Notes: generated from the sequence alone by a model not told the origin. Positions 24,961 to 36,646 are shown, counted from the first letter of the stretch. The stretch is 64,000 nt of DNA from Morella rubra (GCA_003952965.2 CM025852.1:2897752-2961751), one strand, 5' to 3'. A program made the numbers and translations.

Positions 24961-25639
24961 ATAATTCTTCATCAATTAATGGACGTGCTTAACAAATCGC
25001 ACGGTTTTTATGCAGATGATTGCCTTTGTTCAGAGCATTATGATACGACGCGTTCCTTCAAGTCACAAAACTGACAATAGCCACAGCATGGAGGCCTAGC
25101 CGGTTCTTAGGATTTAGATAATATTGTATTCTGACATAAAAGAACTATTTCACTCGAGCCTTCATTTTGCTCTGGGGCCGATCTTTTTTCTCTCCGCATC
25201 CCTCATTACATATAGAACAAACCTAAGAAGAAGACGTGATGGAAACCGATTATGCACTCAAATATAGGGTATGTACAGAACAGAGCATAACGATCTCCCC
25301 AATAAGATCAATACAGCTTGGAGTAACGTTTCTTTTCTGCCCTCTCTGAAGTGGTTATGGCTGCTGGGAGAGAGGAAAGAAACATTGTGATGATCCTATT
25401 CGGGGCTCCTTATAAACTCAACGCTATACATACAACCATGAAGGTGCCTGTTAGCCTAACTACCAAAGTGTCTTGTTGTTGTACAGAGACCTGGGCGCAA
25501 ATCCCTAACTACTCGGCTCAAAAAAAAAAAAAAAACACTTTCTGGCCAACGCCCATGCAGGGGGATGGCGTTCACGTTTACAAAAGTACGCATAACATTG
25601 TGGGAATGGTGCTATCGCAACGGTCAGCTTGATGCATGC

Positions 25640-25723
25640 ATAAGCTTATACAGGCATCAAGAGAGGATTTCAATCTGTGATTGAATAAAATGTGTTTCAT
25701 CTGAAAAAAAAAAAAAAAAAAAA
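25640..25723 (+). mobile_element. Possible reverse-transcribed 3' end (AATAAA plus A-run)
   Basis: AATAAA at 25684-25689 is followed 14 bases later by 20 A (25704-25723). This is the layout of a polyadenylated transcript copied into DNA, either a processed retrocopy or a LINE/SINE tail. No coding sequence is recognised before it, so the source is unknown. Confidence 0.3.
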
Positions 25724-26587
25724 CAGAGAGTTGCGATCCGTATTGAACAGTCATCCAAAAGGGGAAGAACACAGAGTTGCAACATCCATGTACAATAGTT
25801 AGCTTCATCAACTTGAATGCGCCCAGCCAACCAATACTGAATTGAATTTGTGGTTTTCTAATCTCTTTATGGGGTCCTCCTAGTTTTCATTCACAACTAG
25901 TGAAAAGGTTGGATCATACTTAGGATTTCCTTGTATGGCTTGTAACCTTTAATATGCAAGCCTCTCCACATTATTTTCAGAAAAATATATATATATAACA
26001 CAGCTCTTACAAAATTCTTTACAAAGTAACATTTTAAAATCATATGCAGCTTACACATATCTTGGCGTTTTCATCAACATTTTGGGCTTAATATAGGAAA
26101 GAATTCTTCCCTTTACAGTGCATCAGATTATGTCTATGTTGAAAATATTTTGGTTAAGATCATGTTTAATATCAAATCTTATCTTTCTCCTTTCTTTTCA
26201 GTTATCGTACACTCTTGAGGATAAACAAATTCGCATTGAAATTAGTACTTTTAATGAAAACAAAATTGTCCAATCCAACTTGCACTATCTCATGGTAGAT
26301 ATCCATATTTATTCCAACTTTCATGTACGGAATGCTTGCACTACGCGGGGTGCTGATTGGTTCCATTACACTGACATTGAGTAGTTGAAGAAAATTATCA
26401 TGATAGGTGACTTTTACAGATGTGAACCTCAGGTTATCTTGCTAGATCATGTGTGTCTCTGCCGGGAAACTGGCACCGGTACTGCTACGCAGTTACCGCC
26501 AAGCACCGAGGATGGGGGTAGTTTCCGTTTTCGCATAGTAACAGTGCCTTCAGCGGTTCCATCTACCGCAATCATCGGTGGTATTTA

Positions 26588-26765
26588 TGTGTTAAAATTT
26601 TAGGACGGTGATAAAAGAATCGGTAAAAAAAGTTAACAAAGTTAAGATTTGAATACATTTTTTATATTTATTATAATAAAAAATTTATGATTCGACTATG
26701 AGAAAGAGATTATTTTATAATTTTTTTTTATATTAAATCAGTCCCAAATTTTAGCACTCAAAATA
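26588..26765. mobile_element. Short hAT-like MITE, copy 1
   Basis: Ends are loosely inverted: GTGTTAAAATTTTAGGAC on the left, and the right end read in reverse complement is TTTTGAGTGCTAAAATTTGG. The internal word ATTTATTATAATAAAAAA and a GAGATTATTTTATAATTT word recur in the copies at 30306 and 36984. Confidence 0.5.
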
Positions 26766-28151
26766 TCACCTAAGTCGCCTCGGGCCCGCCCGCTCATGTA
26801 GCAGTTACAGCTCTTGGCGAGGGTGGTGGCAAAAATTTGAGCCACCGCCCAAGCATGTGGCGATGGAGATTAGAGGGTGGAATTGCCCCGAATTCCATCA
26901 CTACCCGGCCTTATTCATAGAACAGTAATCAGAAAGCTGTTGGCCGTACTTGGTGTTTTTGAGATTCATACCCCGTTAGCTGTTGGCTTGTCAGAGTCAT
27001 TTCTCATAATAAATATCTGATTCATATTTATCTTTCCAAAATTGTCAAAGTTTCTCAAAAGAAATAGGAAATGCGAGCTGGTCTTGAAAACTCAAACAAA
27101 GCTTTTTTCGGTAAAAATAACTTCCAAGTTGCTCGGAAAGAGGAAAAGGAAAAAGCTTTTAAGCTCATGACTGGCAATGCTTGTAGGATATTCTTGGTTA
27201 AACTTTTCCCTTTGTTTGTGGGGATTTTCTGTGGGTGGGTTGGCTGGGGATGAGACGAAGAGAGGTCAAGTTGCCTATCCAAACCTAAGGTACACCTGAG
27301 CGGCTGAGCCTATGTGAACAAGACTCAACACTTTCAAGTTCCATTCTCTTCAAGACCAACAAACTATGGACTGCACACTAACTTTGTCAAAAGTTTACTT
27401 GTCTCACTCATTAAGCTTGTTATATAAATCAAAAAAAAAAAAAAAAAAATTGCCCATCCATTTAGGCCTACTTTGATTGTATCCATCAACAATTGTTATG
27501 TATTCTTCGTGGGTCAAATATATATACATACCAATTACTGATGTAGTTTGTTCCCTGTTCATCAATGATCCTCTGTTAGATGTGAATTGCTAATAATATC
27601 AAGTGGTATATTACAGTGCTATTCAGCTTCTGATAAGCATTAGAGCCACAGCCGTACCACATAAGAGAAATTACTAGGGACAAAAACTACTTGGGTTCGA
27701 CTATCTTTTACAATGAAGACTCAATGCATAAGGGACATAGGCCTAAAGCATTGCCAACCCTGCAATCAAAAGCCAAGCCGACCCAAATTCCATAACAGCA
27801 ACAAAGTCTAATAATATTAATGCTCTTTCAAGTTTGAATCATACCCACCAAGAATTGATGAAGATTACAGAAAAAGAAACCGTTAGAATTAAAGCTTGCA
27901 TAAATGTCATGAACTATCAATACAAAAGTAAGATAATTTAAATTCAGAAATCTCCTCTATAAGTGGAAGAAGATCATTATATTCACATTCACTACAACAT
28001 GAAACCCTAACAACTACCTCCGACTACAAATCCACAAACACGTAGTACTCAAACCCTACCTGAAACTAAACAAAAATCATACTTGGAAAAGAACACTGGA
28101 TCCGATACCCAACACGTAAAGACTGAAAAATCTCAATTCTGTTACTTGAGT

Positions 28152-29057
28152 CTAAGAGTCATCATCTCCGCCCGAAGCCTTTGAGCTCCCAGTCTTCTTC
28201 GGCAGGAGCAGGTTGTGGATGTTCGGCATCACACCACCATTGGCAATTGTCACATCCCCAAGAAGCTTGCTCAACTCCTCGTCATTCCGGACCGCAAGCT
28301 GGATGTGGCGGGGAACAATCCTCGTCTTCTTGTTGTCCCGTGCTGCATTTCCAGCCAGCTCAAGAACCTGAAAAAGACAGAAACCGTTAACGAACAGATA
28401 TTCAAAGTCCTAACTTCACGAAATAGAAAAGAGAGACAAATATACGAACCCTAGAATTTCCAACCCCCAAAAAGGAAGAATGGATCTCTGAAAGACCTAG
28501 ATCTAGGCCGCACAGGTATAACCAGTACAAACGCAGGAGTAAACACCAATTGGGATTTTACATAGACTACACGCTCAAAAAGAAGCGCGTATTTTTCATC
28601 AAGAAAGTAGGCATTTCCAATGTAATCGAAACCCTAGAATTACAGAAGAGCATCAAGTAGCACCATCTCCATGCATTATCGGGGGCCTCTCACACAATTT
28701 TCCATAACAAAACACAAAAAAGATTGAATTTCCACAAAATTGTACAACATTTCCTAGAATTCGAAATTCTAGATCTACCTAAGAACGCACCCACGATTAC
28801 ACCCAAAACTACACAACGCAATTGACAAAATTAGAGAGCCCAGAGAGAGAGGAGAGAACGATTGATACCTCTGCGGCTAGATATTCCAGGACAGCGGCGA
28901 GGTAGACCGGAGCGCCAGCTCCAACACGCTCCGCATACTTGCCGGCTTTCAAGAACCGGGCGATACGGCCAACTGGGAACTGTAGGCCGGCCTTGCTACT
29001 CCGAGACTGAGCCTTCTTTGAGGCCCCGGATCCGAGAGTTTTGCCCCGACCCGCCAT
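28152..29057 (-). CDS. HTA1: Histone H2A (canonical)
   Basis: Core nucleosome protein of 134 residues in two exons, 28869-29057 and 28152-28367, joined between E63 and V64. The N-terminus is [20 protein letters not shown] with the acetylatable lysines. The histone fold follows, with [13 protein letters not shown], the acidic-patch residues in [10 protein letters not shown], and the docking region [15 protein letters not shown]. The short tail [12 protein letters not shown] lacks the SQEF of H2A.X and the N-terminus is not that of H2A.Z, so this is a replication-type H2A. The single intron at AAE|VLEL is the usual place in plant H2A genes. It is fully intact, has a histone-type promoter upstream, and matches HTA1 (At5g54640) in position between a formin and a C2H2 gene. 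The symbol is inferred from that position. Confidence 0.95.
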
Positions 29058-29176
29058 TGACTTGAAGGTATAATTCACAGAGCCCGAGAGGGAGCGAGGG
29101 AGCAACAGCAGAGGGAAAGTTAGGTCAGAGAGACGGAGTCAAGAACTGGTTAGAGCAGTGTGCAAACGGGTTTGCG

Positions 29177-29232
29177 TATATATATAGGGGTTGCAGAATA
29201 AATTGGACCAATGAAGTTGAAGGACGCGGATC
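29177..29232 (-). promoter_or_regulatory. H2A promoter: TATA box, CCAAT and histone octamer
   Basis: Upstream of the H2A start on the minus strand are TATATATA (about 29178-29186, roughly 120 bp from the ATG), CCAAT (29202-29206) and the octamer GATCCGCG (plus strand CGCGGATC, 29225-29232). The octamer is the known plant histone element linked to S-phase and meristem expression. Confidence 0.8.
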
Positions 29233-30519
29233 AACTGGGAACGCCGTTGGATTAAGATTCAGAGGAACGGTGGAGATTTTGAAGCTAAGAGTTTCACCGC
29301 TTTACCTTGTTTGGGTTGGAATTCCGTGACGGCTGACGAGGGAATCGAAGTCAGCTTTGGATAAACTTGAATTTACGTGAGTACCCTCCCAGACCTTCGG
29401 CAATTACGCAATGGAATTGAGTCACCAGCTTCTATACGATTATACCCTAGTGCTTGGCTTTCTGTGGAACCAACCAGACGTGCCCTTACGAGTTGCAGGA
29501 ATGTTTTGACAATAATTTTACGGAATTTTTTTTTCGAGTTTTGCTATTTTACGAGGGCTTATAGAAAATTAGTGTAAAAGTTGGAGAATGTTTAACTGTA
29601 TAATGTTTTTTGTTGGATTTTGTTAAAAAGTAAGGAAAGAGAAAATTTGATGATTTTTTTAATGAAAAAGTAAGAAATTTTGTTAAAAGTGATAAAAAGA
29701 AAATATTTGATATAATTTTTTTAATGAAAATATTAAACATAGTGTAACAATTATTAGAATTTGTTTAAAAAATCTGAGTTTTTTATTTTTTTATTTTTAA
29801 AGTTGAATATATTCCTTACCCAAGTATCACGATAATTGAGAAGAATTTATTTTGTTCCCATTACCCCCCAACCTTACCTCAAAACACCAAATGTTGATTG
29901 AATTGGCTGATTATGGCACCCTATATGATTTTGACATTATATAGCTATGTTTGGTTTGGTTTGAAAAAAATTTTTGTGTTTGTTTTTGTTAAAGGTAGTG
30001 TAGATTTTCTTGAGATCGGTGATAAAGTTGTTGGAATTTATAAAAGTTTTGGAGTTTGTAAAAAATTATAGAATTGTAAAAAAATTATTGAAATTGATAA
30101 AAAATTTATTGTGGGAATTTTTGAAATTTTTTTAGAATTAGCCAAACATAAGCCTATAGTTCTTTTTCTTTTTTAATTTTTCTGTTAAGCTTTGACATCC
30201 TATTGTTCATATGCCTAAATCAGAAGCCCCTAATTCTCGGAGCGGTAGATGGGTTAATTTGGACTCCCAATGCTAGAGATGTTTTCTCGATGCAATTTGC
30301 CTACTAGTGTGAGTGTTAAAATTTTGGGGTAAGAGGGATAGTGAAAAAATAAAGATAATTTATAGGGTTGGTGAAAAATGAATAGAAAAAAAATTAAATG
30401 AATATTATAATAAAAAAGAATAATTTTGAATGAGAAGAGAGATTATTTTGTAATTTTTGTAATTATAGCCAAAATTTCTAGTACTCAAACACCACAGCAA
30501 GCTGCATTTCTTCCCGGCG
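29233..30519. other. AT-rich upstream interval
   Basis: Beyond the H2A promoter the sequence is T/A-rich with short repeated words such as GAAAATTTGATGATTTTTTT and GAAAATATTTGATATAATTT (29640-29720) and GTTTGGTTTGG-type ends (29945-29960). It is probably old MITE debris. No gene was seen. Confidence 0.35.
30306..30491. mobile_element. Short hAT-like MITE, copy 2
   Basis: The left end GAGTGTTAAAATTTTGGGG and the right end, reverse complemented, GAGTACTAGAAATTTTGG, form inverted ends. The interior has ATATTATAATAAAAAAGAAT and GAGATTATTTTGTAATTTTT as in the copies at 26588 and 36984. Confidence 0.5.
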
Positions 30520-30524
30520 TGTTT

Positions 30525-31355
30525 GTCAAGCGGGACTGGCAGGGTCTTTGGAAAATTAAAATCCAAGACCGCTTGAAATTATTTTTTTGACGTTGTGCGA
30601 ATGATGCATTCCCCTGAAGGGGAAAGATTCAGGAGCTGTCCTTGCAAGAGTTTTGTGGCGAGAATCTGTTTGACCCTTGGACGTGGAGCAGTTTCAGTGT
30701 GACAATCTAATGCAACTGGTGTATTTGTTCACAACCTCATCACTTTATTCATATTAGATTCAATCTGGTTTTGGAGGACTAAGATTATCCACTAGGGTGA
30801 GGAAGTTAATGTCTATAAGATTATTAGAATGATCCATCCTCGATATTTTGAGTATGCAAATGCATGACGTATCTTAGCAACATATAAGTGTACTGGATGG
30901 CATCCCCTTTACGAGAGTGTCTTAAGTGCAATGTTGATGTAGTCATTCGAGGTAGGGTAGTCGTGTTGGCCACTGTTTTTGGAGACTTGAGAGGCTCTCT
31001 ATGTCGTTTGTATATAGTGCAATTCTCAAGCATCAATTCTCTTTTTTGAGAATCTTCTTCGCTTTCAGCTACTAATATCACTACTTTGATGGATTGGACC
31101 ACTGTTGATTTTGAGACCAACTACTAGAGAAGCTTCTTTGCAAGTCATGGTGATTGTTCATTGGTTTGGATTCCCTGTCGCCAAAATCGTTTCGCTCATT
31201 CTCTAATCCAATGGGCGGCTTCTATTTGTGCTTTTGATTTTATTAATCTTGAGTGTCTTCCTGAACACTTGTTAGAGGTAGCTCATGTTTTGAGCTCTGG
31301 TAATTAAGTTTTATTTCTAAGGTTTGCTAAGAAGAAAGAAAAAAGAAAAGAAAAA
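30525..31355 (+). mobile_element. Decayed LINE 3' half
   Basis: The plus strand shows DWQGLWKIKIQDRLKLFF, the zinc-binding motif region that follows plant LINE reverse transcriptase, near 30530, and at the far end the RNase H tail IPCRQNRFAHSLIQWAAS followed by INLECLPEHLLEVAHVLSSG with a stop at about 31309. An A-rich tail ends near 31355. The middle is scrambled by many changes, so it is an old copy. No target duplication was seen. Confidence 0.65.
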
Positions 31356-33833
31356 GGTCGGATCAGTGTCAAAAGAAAACGAAAAAATCAATTGATTAAT
31401 GGAACAATTAGAAATCTTAAGGTCTCATAATCTAGGACATCTGCTTGGAAGCCAAGACAGACATGTATTTAGAGTGGCAAGGGTAAAGTATGCAATGAAG
31501 GCATTATATGATCGATGTGGTTAACCCATAGTTCGGTTTGCTAGGAGGTATACCAAGAACATGTTTTTAAGTGTCCCGTCGTTTGATGAACATGTTTTCT
31601 GCATTAACTGGGACATATCTTTGGAACTGAAATGGCCCAACATTTGTGGGCCGCTTAAAACTCAGCCCACCATTCGGGCCCATTAGTAATTTGAAACGTT
31701 CGTTGTGATTGGGTTTGGGATGCCAGCCCAATCTGAGTTAGATATGCAAGTGAGATCGTTGCTGGTACAAGGGCCACTGGGCCTCCCATGCTCACCAATG
31801 GTGGGCAATTAGTTTCCCACATTTGAGGGGCGAATCTGAGGCCTTCCAAAAGCTTCTCTCTCCTTCACGAGACAATCACGATCAACAGTGTTTCGCGTAT
31901 GTGTATGGGCCTGGCAAACTTAACTAGCTCAAATCTTTCATATGCCAGAATCAGTGTCCGGTGACTTACACATTGCTATGGCCGTGTTTGTTTTGCAAGA
32001 ACTCAAATACATTTCTAGCTTAGAAAATCTCAAAATAGAGTTCACAGAAAATTAGACCTCTCAAACATGTCTCTTTCTACCATCCAAATTCTCATTATAT
32101 TTTGAAGTTGATAAATGCTGAAGAACAAGGCCTGAATCATTTAAATTAAAGGAATTCGATCTGGGAGGAAGATGATGCTCTGAAAGATGGGTTTGTACAG
32201 CGTCTCTGTCAACCACGCCTAGCAATTCTGTTTTGGTATTGGAATTAAAGACAGAAGCATTAATGCACGACACTCGAGTCTCTCTATTTGTTCTCTCTTC
32301 GACTTTAGCATGCAGCTCGATGGTCCACAGATTCTCACCCACCATTCAACTTCTTCTGAATCACCATTCCGTTCTTAATCACACATGTGCATGCATTGAT
32401 GGATGAAACAGTACCTCGATAGATACCGACCCCTTGAATGTGATTCACTAGTTGCTGCATGAGGCCCCCACAGTGCCATCCCTTTTCAGGGCTGTTGTTA
32501 CTCACTAGTGTCCTTTGGTTGGGTTTACAAACTCAAGAACGGTGACAAACTTTTTAATCTCTGCACGCATGGCATGCAATTTTTTATTAGTCTATAACAG
32601 GAAACTGACAAAATAGGTAGAAAAATCAACTAAGTAAAAGAAAACATTTAAGTAAAACTAAAAGTTGTAATCCCAATTGCATGACTAATTATGACCATTT
32701 GGAGCATTTTTCTATGCCTCTATTTCAACACCTTCTTGGTTTTCAAAATTATAACTTAAACAATGCAAGTCCATATGGAGATTAGTGGTCAAAGCTAATA
32801 ATGATCTCTGTCTTCTCCAAACACCCACTTGGGTTTTGGAGTGTGAGTTTTCATAATTGTTGTTTCCCTTCAAGCCATAATTTAAGGGCACAGTAAAAAC
32901 AAAATTCTAGGTGCCACGGACTGAATCCTTTCTGCAGCATTGCAAGCAGTTTTTTGGCGCGTTGCAGATCCAATGCAAGGTTTTGGGTCCCCCACTTCGG
33001 ACGAGCTAGGAAACTATGTAATAAATATAACTCACATTTTTATCGATTTATCTGGTTATGACTCTTCCCTACCCATCTTGCACCCTGCAGACAAACATGT
33101 GACACTTCAAATGACAACCCATCCTGCATCTTTTATCCTTAGGGTCAGAGGTTGGTTGAGAGACCTACCTCCGCCACTGTACATATTAATTACTGTGAGT
33201 ATACAAATTTTGCTGTTATAAAGAGGCCTGCTTCTTCTTTCTGGTGTAAGAAAGAGAAGAAAGAAGAAGAAGAAGAAGTAGGCCTGTTCAAGAGCAGCTT
33301 CTTTGGTGGTTTGAAGATTCGTAGGGTGCAATAAGTCTCACTTTTATCTTTTTCTCGAAATATTTCTCTTTGAAGTATAATATTTAGTTCCTCCGAATCT
33401 GTGTACTTTGGAATATGTGAACACGATGAGAGTTAATTGATCGATGGCTCTCATAAAGCTTTATACCCCAATAAACAAGTCTGATGTATAAGATAAAGGG
33501 TTCACCAGGCACCAAAATAATTTTTTAATTATTTATTCAAACTGAAGGTGCCAAATTGATTAAAATTTTGCTTACAAGCATTAAATATTTACCTGTAAAA
33601 TTGCATCGTTAACTATAAATTAACTTGCTCACGTAAGGACTAATGTTTTGTAAAGAAGATCATGGGCTACCCTATGAACATGCACTAGTTTGGGCAAACA
33701 TTGTGTGGAGTCTTACAATAAAAGCTCACACTATTGAAGTCCAGCTGTGCCGATCTTTGTTCCCCTTCAAAAAAATACATTATAATAACTATGTAGGGAG
33801 AATGGCCGAAACTGTTTTTAATTGCAACTATTT
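31356..33833. other. Interval without recognised gene
   Basis: No coding domain in either strand. A (GAA)n microsatellite lies at about 33257-33279. The stretch 31650-31860 is richer in GC and might be a leader or repeat, but I cannot assign it. Confidence 0.4.
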
Positions 33834-33843
33834 GCTTTTTACT

Positions 33844-34078
33844 TTTATTTTTTTTTATAACGAGAAAAATCTGTATAACAGCCTCAAGATGGACTTTCAA
33901 TCAAGTGGGGAGAGCACTGCGACATTGGAAAAGTACGGCCAAACCTTGAGGACACACACTTTCCGGCACGATATGTTCGCCACTAAAGTGAGCGCTAGTT
34001 AGGATTCGACTCCATGACGTCCGAGTCTGCGGCTCACCTTAGGAATTGCTCATAATTACTAGGCTAGACTCTTGTAGG
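33844..34078 (-). mobile_element. tRNA-derived SINE with target-site duplication
   Basis: A 235-bp insertion between perfect 10-bp direct repeats, GCTTTTTACT, at 33834-33843 and 34079-34088. On the minus strand it begins CCCTACAAGAGTC, has an A-box-like word TAGCCTAGTAA and, about 50 bases on, a B-box-like word GAGTCGAATCC (the RNA polymerase III internal promoter layout), and ends in an A-rich tail ATAAAAAAAAATAAAA. It codes for nothing; an open frame on the plus strand that overlaps it is accidental. Confidence 0.8.
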
Positions 34079-34249
34079 GCTTTTTACTATGTTGACCACA
34101 AGTATTTTTTTTTAGCTAAATTAGTCAACTAGTTCACGTTGTATTGCTTAATTTTAAATTAGTTTTCAGGAAATGTTTCGTCCTAAATTTGTCCATGAAA
34201 AATTTTTCTTATCTTGAAATGGTCACTCTGTCAACTCTTATGACTATGT

Positions 34250-34660
34250 AAACGGATAAAAATTTTACTTGGCTAACAAAAAAAATATTAATCAATTACC
34301 AATAATCACTTGTCTCCACTAATTGTCAAATCACTCAGCATGTCATGTATGATTAGTCCTTATTAATTTTAATTTCAGCTCAAATTCTTTGCGCCGGGTT
34401 GACCAACTCCGTCAGACAGGTGAGATATTCTCCTTGACAACTCTACCGTTAGCCACATAGAGAATTTGAGGTGGAATAATGTCTCTCTGACAACTCTCCG
34501 ATTACTCACGTAGAAAATTTTAGGTGGAATTAGAATTAATGGGATTAGTCATATGTGGCACTTTGGGTGATTTGACAATTATTGAGAACACGTGATTATT
34601 AATAATTGATTAACGCGTGTCTCTGTTAGTCATATGAGATTTTATACCGGGATTAATCTA
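34250..34660. mobile_element. Foldback (long inverted repeat) element
   Basis: The left arm, about 34254-34395 (ATTAATCAATTACCAATAAT ... CTAATTGTCAAATCACTCA), is the imperfect reverse complement of the right arm at about 34505-34655 (TGATTTGACAATTATTGAGA ... ATTAATAATTGATTAACGCG). The middle holds a degenerate tandem pair, TTGACAACTCTACCGTTAG / CTGACAACTCTCCGATTAC, each followed by an AGGTGGAAT word. No coding sequence. It is likely a non-autonomous DNA transposon. Confidence 0.6.
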
Positions 34661-35915
34661 TACAACAAAACATACCATAAGTACCAGTTTGGGATTGGGC
34701 TACCTGTGGACTAATTAAGTTTTTTTTTTGCCAGTTACTTGAACACAATCTAAAATGAAACTAAATGCTATATCAGTATATAACTGGACACATTGCTTCT
34801 CTTTTTGACAGTAAGTTTAATGCAACAAGGTTTAGTTTCAATTTAAATGCAAAGAAGATGATTATAGATATTAAAGTACAGAATGAAGATTGTAAATTCG
34901 TGATCAATGATTCTTCTTAAAAGATGACTTACAAGTTACATCTCTATATATATTTATTTTGTCTCTTTTGTGCAAAAGCTTTATTTGCATCTGTTATTCT
35001 ACAGCTGTGGAAGTTAGTAAGGCAATGCCTATAAATATATCTGGTTTCTTGCGGCAAAGTAGGTTAATAAGAAAAACCCTTATAGACTATAGTTCTTGCG
35101 AACGTACTAGGGAAAAAAAAAAAGACTTTTTACGAGCATATGTACTTCTCTTCTGAATCTTCGATGAGGAAGAAAGTGCTCAACATATCCAATAAACCAT
35201 TAACACGGAGATTCTTCATTGGCTTCCTAGTTCTTCTGCATTATATTTTCTCAAATTGTGCAAGACGTCGTTCATCCATTTACCTTTACATAAAATCATG
35301 AGGATTTCATCAAGATGCAGTACAAACATCAAATATTCGAAAACCCCTTAAAGAATTCGTGGGAGGTAAAGCAGAAGTGCTTATTGTCAGCCGGAATAAT
35401 TATTGCCCAGGTCCCAGAGGCCGTGCCCCTTTTGTTATCCAAAAGCAGAAACTAATCTTAGATTATGTCTCCCTAGGTGGGCCTTTGGTAGCAAATTTTC
35501 AATCCCGCCATTAATGGGAGGAAAAGGAAACTCTAAAATTTATATGCAGGTCCAGTTGATTACGGCGACAGAGTATTGCTAATCACAATTATTGTAAGAA
35601 ACCTTATATAATTTAAAATTTTAATTATGCCAATATGACATTTTGAAACGTAAAAACCTTTTATTACTTTTTGGTGGGCATTTCAGTGTTTATAGTTGAA
35701 AAATTGCAATCTAGATAGAAAGAAATATGTGTGGTAAAAGCAGGAAGACAAATGTAAACTTTTAATTGAATTTGGATCAAGACGAGATGCGTTCTTTAGT
35801 AAAAAAGTTCGCGTAAAGCTTGACTTGGGTGACTCACGGGACAAACAGCACTGATTCCTGAAAGCCAGTGTTCCTTGTGAATATAATGCTTATGCAGTAA
35901 ATTGACCACCTGTGC

Positions 35916-35959
35916 CCTTTGTGATGGCACCTCACCTCCTTTGTGATGGCACCTCACCT
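35916..35959 (+). repeat. 22-bp perfect tandem duplication
   Basis: The unit CCTTTGTGATGGCACCTCAC plus CT occurs at 35916-35937 and again, base for base, at 35938-35959. Confidence 0.9.
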
Positions 35960-36400
35960 CTAGTTCTTAATGAGTTTTGATTTCATTTTTCTAATTAACG
36001 GCAACAGAAAAATATCCAGTCTATCTTACTGTGCTTATTTATTTTGGCAAAATATGATTTACTTAGTAAAATTTGGATTGAGATAGATATCATATTGTAA
36101 ATCTCATGCTATTCAAAACTTTATATGGATAAATATAAACAACATTAAATGGTGTAACGTCTACCTAAGAATGGATACGGGAACAGATGGAATCAGAATA
36201 GCGTTCTGGTACTCATCAAAATGTAATTTTTTTTGTTCCTTTTCCATTGCGATTTTTACTTGAATAAAAACTAGAAATTTTCAGAATCGAAATCGGAAAC
36301 GAAAATTTCGGTTCGACATGTTGGTTTTGTTGAACATATATTTTTTGGGCCCTAATAAACTAAAAATATTTTTTGAACCAAATTTTTGAAAATTTTTATG

Positions 36401-36646
36401 TTATTCATCATAAATTAACAATAAATGTAAACATTATCCAAAATACAGATTCTAAAATAAACATTCAAGTAAATTCCATATGTTATACTTTATTTTGAAC
36501 TCTATTTTTTTTTTAAATAGAACTAGAATTTTCAGTATTTTTTAATTATTCATCATAAATTAACAATAAATGTAAAATATTTATTCAAAATTAGATTCTA
36601 AAATAAACATTCAATCAAATTATATATGTTATACTTTATTTTGAAC
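36401..36646 (+). repeat. Imperfect tandem duplication, period about 145 bp
   Basis: A block of about 100 bp beginning TTATTCATCATAAATTAACA and ending ATGTTATACTTTATTTTGAA is present at about 36401-36500 and again at about 36545-36646 with scattered differences. The surrounding sequence (36166-36801) has weak inverted ends, CTAAGAATGGATA and CTAAGAGTAGGCA, so the pair may lie inside a transposon. Confidence 0.75.

Larger units (their letters stand above)
19991..25099 (+). pseudogene. 5'-truncated MFS transporter gene (tetracycline-transporter/HIAT1-like)
   Basis: Exon pieces with good splice signals lie at 19991-20113 (ADNIPDGQRASAFGILSGVF), 20231-20433, 21006-21081, 21480-21567, 21732-21813 (LFFMPMLAPAIGEEKLLCIG), 22829-22861, 22969-23022, 23113-23154 (SIISKQVGPNEQ), 23299-23376 (AQGCISGIGSFANIISPL), 23473-23543 and 25016-25099. 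They follow the order of plant At2g16970/16990-like major facilitator proteins with 12 expected helices. The first five or so helices have no exons: upstream is a LINE tail and an opposing PPR pseudogene. Two reading-frame losses are visible, near 21560 (before the ISQ|LFF junction) and at the start of the 23299 exon (GKAQ). Two introns are swollen by copia relics. Each break is inferred from family comparison; undetected alternative splice sites could hide one of them. Confidence 0.72.
25100..28151. other. Interval without recognised gene
   Basis: Contains two long A-runs (25704-25723 and about 27431-27449), a copy of the short hAT-like MITE at 26588-26765, and a GC-rich patch at 26460-26600 and 26770-26900 whose nature I cannot tell. 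No coding domain was recognised in any frame. Confidence 0.4.

Noticed and set aside
28181-28454. Open frames antisense to the H2A second exon
   Set aside because: Shadows of the conserved histone coding sequence on the other strand.
33643-34002. 119-codon open frame on the plus strand
   Set aside because: Half of it lies in the SINE at 33844-34078 on the opposite strand, and it has no domain-like sequence.
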